Assembly (NCBI RefSeq): GCF_038594605.1
Contig: NZ_JBCFZM010000002.1
Location: 805,288 to 869,287 of the forward strand
Origin: Alteriqipengyuania bathyomarina_B
Lineage (GTDB): Bacteria > Pseudomonadota > Alphaproteobacteria > Sphingomonadales > Sphingomonadaceae
Reading direction: 5' to 3'
DNA: 64,000 nt
Below the pieces are notes generated by a model. It was not told the origin of the DNA. It saw nothing but the letters and a program-made list of their open reading frames with translations, and ran no database searches. A program made the position numbers and the translations under genes. Numbering within the stretch: the stretch's first letter is position 1; each line of letters starts with the position of its first letter. Shown in pieces: positions 59,455 through 64,000 of this stretch.

Positions 59455-60279
59455 CTAGCGCCGGTGCTCGGGGTGAATCACCAGCGTATCCACCGGGAGC
59501 GTGCGCAGGAGGTCGCTTACCGTGCTGCCCAGCAGTGCCTGTCGCAGCCCGCCGTTGCCGTGCGAGGTCAGCGCACACAGATGCGCGTCGTATTTCTCCA
59601 ACGCCTCGGTGATTGCGCCTGTGGGTGAGCCGTGGACGACCTCCATCGTCATCTGCTCGCGGCATTCGGGCGAGACGTCCAGCTGCTCGGTAAAGCTGTC
59701 GCAATGGCGCTGCGCGGTCGCGGCCAGCTCGTCCTTCACATAGGCGGCCTGTTGCCACGCCTCGTAGGGTACGTGAAACGCATGGACGAGATGAAGCTGC
59801 GCCTTGGGGAACATCGCGACGGCGGCTTCGACCGCGCGCGCCGAAAGCTTGGACAGGTCGGTCCCGATCACGATGTGCTCGTAGCTCGCCTTGGGCCGCT
59901 CCTTCACCACCAGCACCGGATAGGTCGAACGGCGCAGGACTTCGTCGACCGCCGTGCCGAGGAAATAATCGCCGACCGAATTGTACCGCGCGACGGAGAG
60001 CACGAGGCAGAACGCGTCTTCATCCTCGGCCGCCTGGGCGATCGTGTCGGGTGCCGGACCTTCGGGCAGAAGGCAGCGATAGTCAGGCGCATCCTGCGGC
60101 ATGACCGCCGCGATGCGCGCCTTCAGCAGATCGCCCGGCGGGCCGTCGCGCCATTTTTCGTTGGCGTGGATCACGACCAGTTTGCGGCCGGTATCCTTTG
60201 CCAGCTTCGCCGCGCGATCCAGCGCGCGGTCCGAACGGGGCCTGAAATCGGTTGCGACCAGAATGGGGTGATCTGCCAC
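59455..60279 (-). CDS. Universal stress protein with two Usp domains
   Basis: A 274-residue tandem UspA protein. The first domain runs ILVATDFRPRSDRALDRAAKLAKDTG to about residue 145. The second domain begins HIVIGTDLSKLSARAVEAAVAMFP and ends with an ATP-binding-type GSPTGAITEALEKYDAHLCALTSHGNGGLRQALLGSTVSDLLR. Tandem Usp proteins bind ATP or nucleotides in stress and stationary phase. Confidence 0.92.
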   Translation of the reverse strand: MADHPILVATDFRPRSDRALDRAAKLAKDTGRKLVVIHANEKWRDGPPGDLLKARIAAVMPQDAPDYRCLLPEGPAPDTIAQAAEDEDAFCLVLSVARYNSVGDYFLGTAVDEVLRRSTYPVLVVKERPKASYEHIVIGTDLSKLSARAVEAAVAMFPKAQLHLVHAFHVPYEAWQQAAYVKDELAATAQRHCDSFTEQLDVSPECREQMTMEVVHGSPTGAITEALEKYDAHLCALTSHGNGGLRQALLGSTVSDLLRTLPVDTLVIHPEHRR

Positions 60280-60569
60280 GGGTTCCTTCCTCTCGGAATG
60301 CAGGGGTACAGGATCGCAGGAGCTGCCTCAAGGTCGCCGCGCGGCTGGCATTGGCCGACGATCACGGGCGATGCCCCTCATTGCGCTGTCCTACAATCCG
60401 CCGGGTATGCCAGGCAGGCGCCGATGGTTCCCAAACAACGAAAGACCGCAGGTGGTGCGAAAGGTGACGCGGTCGGGCTCAAGAAAGGTGGCGGGCGATT
60501 GGTTTCAAACGGGAATTTCGCCGGGCGTAGTTCTTGAAAACCCCCTGATCGGTGTCGCAGCCTATGCCG
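60280..60569. other. Intergenic region between Usp and HNH genes
   Basis: A 290-base region with no supportable gene; overlapping frames there lack homologous features. The Usp promoter is presumably within it on the minus strand, but no certain -35/-10 was identified. Confidence 0.6.
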
Positions 60570-61178
60570 CTATTCCTCCAGCTCGATGTCCCAATAGAGC
60601 CAGTCGCGCCAGGTTTCGTGGAGGTAGTTGGGCGGGAAGCTCTTGCCATGCTGTTGCAGCTGCCAGCTGGTCGGGCGGATCGGTTCGAGCATCAGCTGCA
60701 TGCCCGCCTGCTTCGGTGTGCGCCCGCCCTTCTTCATGTTGCACGGTGCGCAGGCGGTGATGATGTTCTCCCACGTCGTCTTGCCGCCGAGACGACGCGG
60801 GACGACATGATCGAAGGTCAGGTGGCTGGGGCTGCCGCAATACTGGCAGGTGAAGCGATCGCGCAGGAACAGGTTGAAGCGGGTGAAGGCGGGAAACTCG
60901 CTCGTGCGGACATATTGCTTGAGCGCAATCACGCTCGGCAGCTTCATGTCGAGCGAAGGCGAATGGATTTCGCGCTCGTAGCTCGCCACCACCGCCACCC
61001 GATCGAGGAAGATCGCCTTGATCGCGGTCTGCCATGGCCAGATCGACAGCGGATAATAGGACAGCGGAGTATAGTCCGCGTTGAGAACAAGTGTCGGGCA
61101 TGCCGACAAATTCCTCGTCGGGTCATCGTGTGCGCTGCGAACTCGCGCCGCGCGGTCGATCAGATCGGCTTTGAACAC
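60570..61178 (-). CDS. HNH endonuclease-domain protein
   Basis: A 202-residue protein. It begins CPTLVLNADYTPLSYYPLSIWPWQTAIKAI after a short N-terminus and ends with an HNH zinc domain: CQYCGSPSHLTFDHVVPRRLGGKTTWENIITACAPCNMKKGG with two CxxC pairs. GTG at 61178 was chosen; the frame remains open to 61307. This conserved alphaproteobacterial family has no established role; repair or restriction are possible. Confidence 0.85.
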   Translation of the reverse strand: MFKADLIDRAARVRSAHDDPTRNLSACPTLVLNADYTPLSYYPLSIWPWQTAIKAIFLDRVAVVASYEREIHSPSLDMKLPSVIALKQYVRTSEFPAFTRFNLFLRDRFTCQYCGSPSHLTFDHVVPRRLGGKTTWENIITACAPCNMKKGGRTPKQAGMQLMLEPIRPTSWQLQQHGKSFPPNYLHETWRDWLYWDIELEE

Positions 61179-61306
61179 TTCCTGCGTGTCCTCCCTGATG
61201 TGATGAAAGGACCACTTGCCTGCAAAAGCGTCAAGCCTGTTACATGCGCAGTATCCACAGAGCTTTTTGGCGAGTCGCGGCTTTTTTGCACTAAGCAGGT
61301 CAAGCA

Positions 61307-62143
61307 ATGATCGTTACCCGCTTCGCCCCCAGCCCCAACGGCCCGCTGCACTGGGGCCACGCATATTCGGCCATCGTCGCGCACGATCGGGCGCGCGAGT
61401 CGGGCGGCAGGTTCCTGCTGCGGATCGAGGATATCGACGGGCCACGCAGCAAGCCCGAACTGGCGGACGAGTTCCGCCGCGATCTCGCATGGCTGGGGCT
61501 GGAGTGGGACGAAGTGCCTGCGCAGGGCACCCGGCTGGCGAGCTACGAGGCGGCACTGGAGACGCTCGATTCGCTCGGCGTGCTCTACCCGTGCACCTGC
61601 ACCCGCGCCGAGATTGCCGCTGCCGCCACGCGGACAGGTGCCGAGGGACCGATCTATCCCGGCACCTGCAAGCATCGCGAGGTGCCACCGGGCACGCCCG
61701 CTGCCCTGCGGCTCGATCTCGACAAGGCGCTCGCCATCACCGGTCCGCTCACCTGGCAGGATGCGATCGCGGGCACGCAAGCCATCGACCCGGCGCCGCT
61801 GGGCGATCCGGTGCTGCGCCGCAAGGATCTGCCCGCGAGCTATCACCTTGCCGTCACGCTCGACGATGCGGCCGACGGCGTGACGCTGGTGACCCGCGGG
61901 CTGGACCTGTTCCACGCCTCGCCCATCCACCGGTTGCTGCAGGCGCTGCTTGGCCTGGCCGTACCGCAGTGGCATCACCATCCGCTGCTGCTCGACGAGG
62001 AAAGGCGCAAGCTTGCCAAGCGGCGCGGCTCGCCCGCTATCGCCGACTACCGGGAGCGGGGAGAGGACGGGCGCGCATGGGCGGAGAAACTGCGTACCGC
62101 CCAATGGCCATGTGGCATTTCGATTGGTAAGGCCCACATCTAG
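61307..62143 (+). CDS. gluQ: Glutamyl-Q tRNA(Asp) synthetase
   Basis: A 278-residue class I synthetase-like enzyme that attaches glutamate to queuosine in tRNA-Asp. It has RFAPSPNGPLHWGHAYSAI (HIGH-type motif HWGH), the RIEDIDGPRSK segment, the Cys-type zinc region LYPCTCTRAEI and the KLAKRRGSPAI (KMSKR-like) motif. The length is half a GluRS, with no anticodon domain. It relates to queC at 21.6 kb in the queuosine pathway. Confidence 0.95.
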   Translation: MIVTRFAPSPNGPLHWGHAYSAIVAHDRARESGGRFLLRIEDIDGPRSKPELADEFRRDLAWLGLEWDEVPAQGTRLASYEAALETLDSLGVLYPCTCTRAEIAAAATRTGAEGPIYPGTCKHREVPPGTPAALRLDLDKALAITGPLTWQDAIAGTQAIDPAPLGDPVLRRKDLPASYHLAVTLDDAADGVTLVTRGLDLFHASPIHRLLQALLGLAVPQWHHHPLLLDEERRKLAKRRGSPAIADYRERGEDGRAWAEKLRTAQWPCGISIGKAHI

Positions 62144-62146
62144 CCC

Positions 62147-62377
62147 ATGAATACGATCCTCATCATCGCCATCGTCCTGCTCTCGATCATGGTCGTGGTT
62201 TCGCTGGTGCGCGGAATCATCGCCTTCCTGAAGACCACCAAGGTCGATCTGGAAAACAACACGGGCGACACCGTGACCGAGATGCAGCTGCTGCAGAACA
62301 AGGCCATGTTCGACCGGATCAAGTATCAGGGCCTCGCGATCCTGGTGGTCGCGATCCTGCTTGCGGTGGCTCGCTGA
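62147..62377 (+). CDS. HIG1-domain small membrane protein
   Basis: A 76-residue protein with two hydrophobic helices (ILIIAIVLLSIMVVVSLVRGIIAFL and AILVVAILLAVAR) and the HIG1-like loop with LQNKAMFDRIKYQG between. It follows gluQ by three bases. Function in bacteria is unknown; it is part of the HIG1/respiratory-type family. Confidence 0.82.
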   Translation: MNTILIIAIVLLSIMVVVSLVRGIIAFLKTTKVDLENNTGDTVTEMQLLQNKAMFDRIKYQGLAILVVAILLAVAR

Positions 62378-62396
62378 GGCGGGCATCCGGGCCGTC

Positions 62397-62972
62397 ATGG
62401 TCAAGCTCAACAAGATTTACACCCGCACCGGCGACGACGGCACCACCGGCCTCGTCGACGGCAGCCGCAGCCCCAAGCACGCCGCGCGGATCGAGGCGAT
62501 CGGCGCGGTGGACGAGGCGAACAGCGCGCTGGGCCTCGCGATCCTCGCCCTCGACGAGGTGGATGACTTGCGCCGGGTGCAGAACGACCTGTTCGATCTG
62601 GGCGCCGACCTCGCCACGCCCAAGGGCGCGCTCGACGGCGAAGGGTTCGAGCCCGGAGAGATGGTGCTGCGGGTTGTGCCCGCGCAGGTCGACTGGGTGG
62701 AACAGGCGATCGACACGGCGAAGGAGCAGCTCGAGCCGCTGACCAGCTTCGTGCTGCCCGGTGGCGGCGAGGCGGCGGCGCGGCTGCATGTCGCGCGGGC
62801 GACCGTGCGGCGGGCAGAGCGGGCGATGACCGCGCTGGCCAGCCACGAACCGGTCAATCCGGCGGCGCTGCATTACATCAATCGCCTGTCCGACCTGTTG
62901 TTCTGCCTCGCGCGGCTCGCGAATGATGGCGGCAAGACCGACGTGACATGGGTACCGGGTGCGAATCGATAA
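62397..62972 (+). CDS. Cob(I)yrinic acid a,c-diamide adenosyltransferase (PduO type)
   Basis: A 191-residue ATP:cob(I)alamin adenosyltransferase of the PduO family. It has NKIYTRTGDDGTTGLVDGSR at the N-terminus and RRAERAMTAL, NRLSDLLFCLARLAN near the C-terminus (the ATP and trimer contact segments). It converts cobalamin to adenosylcobalamin. No B12-dependent enzyme genes lie nearby. Confidence 0.95.
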   Translation: MVKLNKIYTRTGDDGTTGLVDGSRSPKHAARIEAIGAVDEANSALGLAILALDEVDDLRRVQNDLFDLGADLATPKGALDGEGFEPGEMVLRVVPAQVDWVEQAIDTAKEQLEPLTSFVLPGGGEAAARLHVARATVRRAERAMTALASHEPVNPAALHYINRLSDLLFCLARLANDGGKTDVTWVPGANR

Positions 62973-63043
62973 CTCCCGGCTAGCCAGCGGGCATTGCGCC
63001 CGCTAGCCAGCGGCCTTTGCTGCACATGCGAAGGACGAATTTC

Positions 63044-63913
63044 ATGAAGACCATCGGTGTTATCGGCGCGGGCCAAATGGGTTCGGGGATTGCCCAGACC
63101 ATCGCGCAGCACGGGATAAACGTCCTGCTGACCGATCGCGAACTGGCGATTGCGGAGCAGGCACGCGACGGGATCGAGCGTTCGCTGGGCAAGCTGGTCG
63201 CGAAGGCGAAGATCGAAGCCGCCGATGCCGAGGCGGCGCTCGCGCGGATCAAGCCGGTCGGCGATGTCGCGCCGATGGCCGAAGCGGACATGATCATCGA
63301 GGCCGCAACCGAAAAGGAAGCGATCAAGAAGGGCATCTTCGAGAATGCCGGCAAGGTGCTGGGGCAGGACGCTATCCTCGCCAGCAATACCAGCTCGATC
63401 CCGATCACGCGGATGGCGAACTGGTCGCCCGATCCGGGCCGTTTCATTGGCCTGCACTTCTTCAACCCCGTGCCGGTGATGGGCCTCATCGAAGTCATCC
63501 CGGGGCTTGCGACCGACAAGGATGTGACCGAGCGGACGATGGCTTTCGCGCATCTGCTGGGCAAGGAAGTGGTCCTCTCGCAGGACGAGCCCGGCTTCGT
63601 GGTCAACCGCATCCTGCTGCCGATGATCAACGAAGCGGTCTTCGTGCTCGGTCAGTCGACCGCCAGTATCGAGGATATCGACCTTGGCTGCCGTCTGGGC
63701 CTCAATCATCCGATGGGCCCGCTGCAACTGGCGGACTTCGTGGGGCTGGACACCTGCCTCGACATCATCCGCGTGCTGCACGAGACGACCGGCGACACCA
63801 AATACCGCCCCGCGCCGCTGCTGGTGAAATATGTCGAAGCCGGGTGGCTGGGCCGCAAGACGGGCCGGGGGTTCTACGATTATTCGGGCGAGGCGCCGGT
63901 CCCGACGCGCTAG
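63044..63913 (+). CDS. hbd: 3-hydroxybutyryl-CoA dehydrogenase
   Basis: A 289-residue NAD-dependent enzyme that interconverts acetoacetyl-CoA and 3-hydroxybutyryl-CoA. It has the Rossmann motif IGVIGAGQMGSGIAQ, the ASNTSSIPIT segment, the His in GLHFFNPVPVMGLIEV and the GFVVNRILLPMINEAV helix. ATG at 63044 was chosen over 63017 because AAGGA lies just before it and the Rossmann strand begins there. Confidence 0.95.
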   Translation: MKTIGVIGAGQMGSGIAQTIAQHGINVLLTDRELAIAEQARDGIERSLGKLVAKAKIEAADAEAALARIKPVGDVAPMAEADMIIEAATEKEAIKKGIFENAGKVLGQDAILASNTSSIPITRMANWSPDPGRFIGLHFFNPVPVMGLIEVIPGLATDKDVTERTMAFAHLLGKEVVLSQDEPGFVVNRILLPMINEAVFVLGQSTASIEDIDLGCRLGLNHPMGPLQLADFVGLDTCLDIIRVLHETTGDTKYRPAPLLVKYVEAGWLGRKTGRGFYDYSGEAPVPTR

Positions 63914-63930
63914 GTTTTAGTATTCGGCAC

Positions 63931-64000
63931 CGGCCCGCACCCCCACCCGGCCAACCCACAGCATAATACCGATGGGTTGGCCGGGTGGGGGTGCGGGCCG
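63931..64000. repeat. Long perfect palindrome after hbd
   Basis: The 28-base arm 63931-63958 (CGGCCCGCACCCCCACCCGG then CCAACCCA) and its exact reverse complement 63973-64000 surround a 14-base AT-rich loop. It extends exactly to the window edge. It may terminate hbd or be another member of the repeat family. Confidence 0.85.

Overview
The window is high-GC DNA from an alphaproteobacterium, most likely order Sphingomonadales and probably an Erythrobacteraceae member. The clearest pointers are a serine palmitoyltransferase next to its acyl carrier protein (sphingolipid synthesis), a Rhodobacter-type gene transfer agent (GTA) cluster, and the palindromic repeats typical of sphingomonad genomes. 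The taxon is inferred from gene content; no search was possible. No rRNA, tRNA or CRISPR array was recognised.

Layout. 0.2-12.9 kb (+): housekeeping genes (prs, a HisN-type phosphatase, a GGCT-like protein, two tandem SDRs, rpmI-rplT, pheS-pheT, a third SDR, prfC, a PNPOx-like protein, a six-cysteine secreted protein). 12.9-16.7 kb (-): GMC oxidoreductase, sterol desaturase family protein, a small membrane protein and a TerC protein. 17.0-24.0 kb (+): a double cold-shock protein with a Gly-rich head, argD-argF, hslO, a small secreted protein, queC and an MFS transporter. 24.0-25.8 kb (-): sodC and an OmpA-type porin with 29 consecutive prolines. 26.0-41.25 kb (-): a nearly complete GTA structural cluster. 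It runs from a terminase-small-like gene through terminase, portal, protease, capsid, head-tail and tail genes to a peptidase and hub protein, and is interrupted by two + strand genes. 41.5-45.9 kb: YqaA-like protein, aquaporin, OsmC, and a BigR-type sulfur module (regulator, rhodanese, TauE exporter, divergent Blh/ETHE1-like enzyme). 45.9-47.9 kb (-): spt, acp and a DivK-like regulator. 47.9-54.1 kb: small cytosolic proteins, a zinc-finger-less DksA, PilZ, a solute-binding lipoprotein and DUF4112. 54.2-57.9 kb (+): kynA-kynB-kynU (tryptophan to anthranilate) and an aldo-keto reductase. 57.9-61.2 kb (-): membrane protein, S41 peptidase, tandem universal stress protein, HNH nuclease. 61.3-63.9 kb (+): gluQ, HIG1 protein, PduO adenosyltransferase and 3-hydroxyacyl-CoA dehydrogenase.

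The most unusual signal is a set of paired inverted palindromes. Two ~100-aa GIY-YIG nuclease genes (4.85 and 39.0 kb) each sit tightly between inverted copies of a hairpin repeat: a perfect 30/30 match at 39 kb and 23/27 at 4.8 kb. The two use different hairpin families. Empty inverted pairs of the same two families lie at 9.5 and 11.2 kb, and further palindromes occur at 33.8, 36.3, 36.8, 39.9, 56.6 and 63.9 kb. Three of these are translated in frame, inside the GTA prohead protease, the GTA terminase and kynureninase. This looks like a REP/REPIN-style system in which a GIY-YIG nuclease would take the mobilising role, which is inference. A second notable feature is the GTA gene 12 protein, whose DUF2460 domain is fused behind a ~570-residue extra domain and has its own plausible internal start site.
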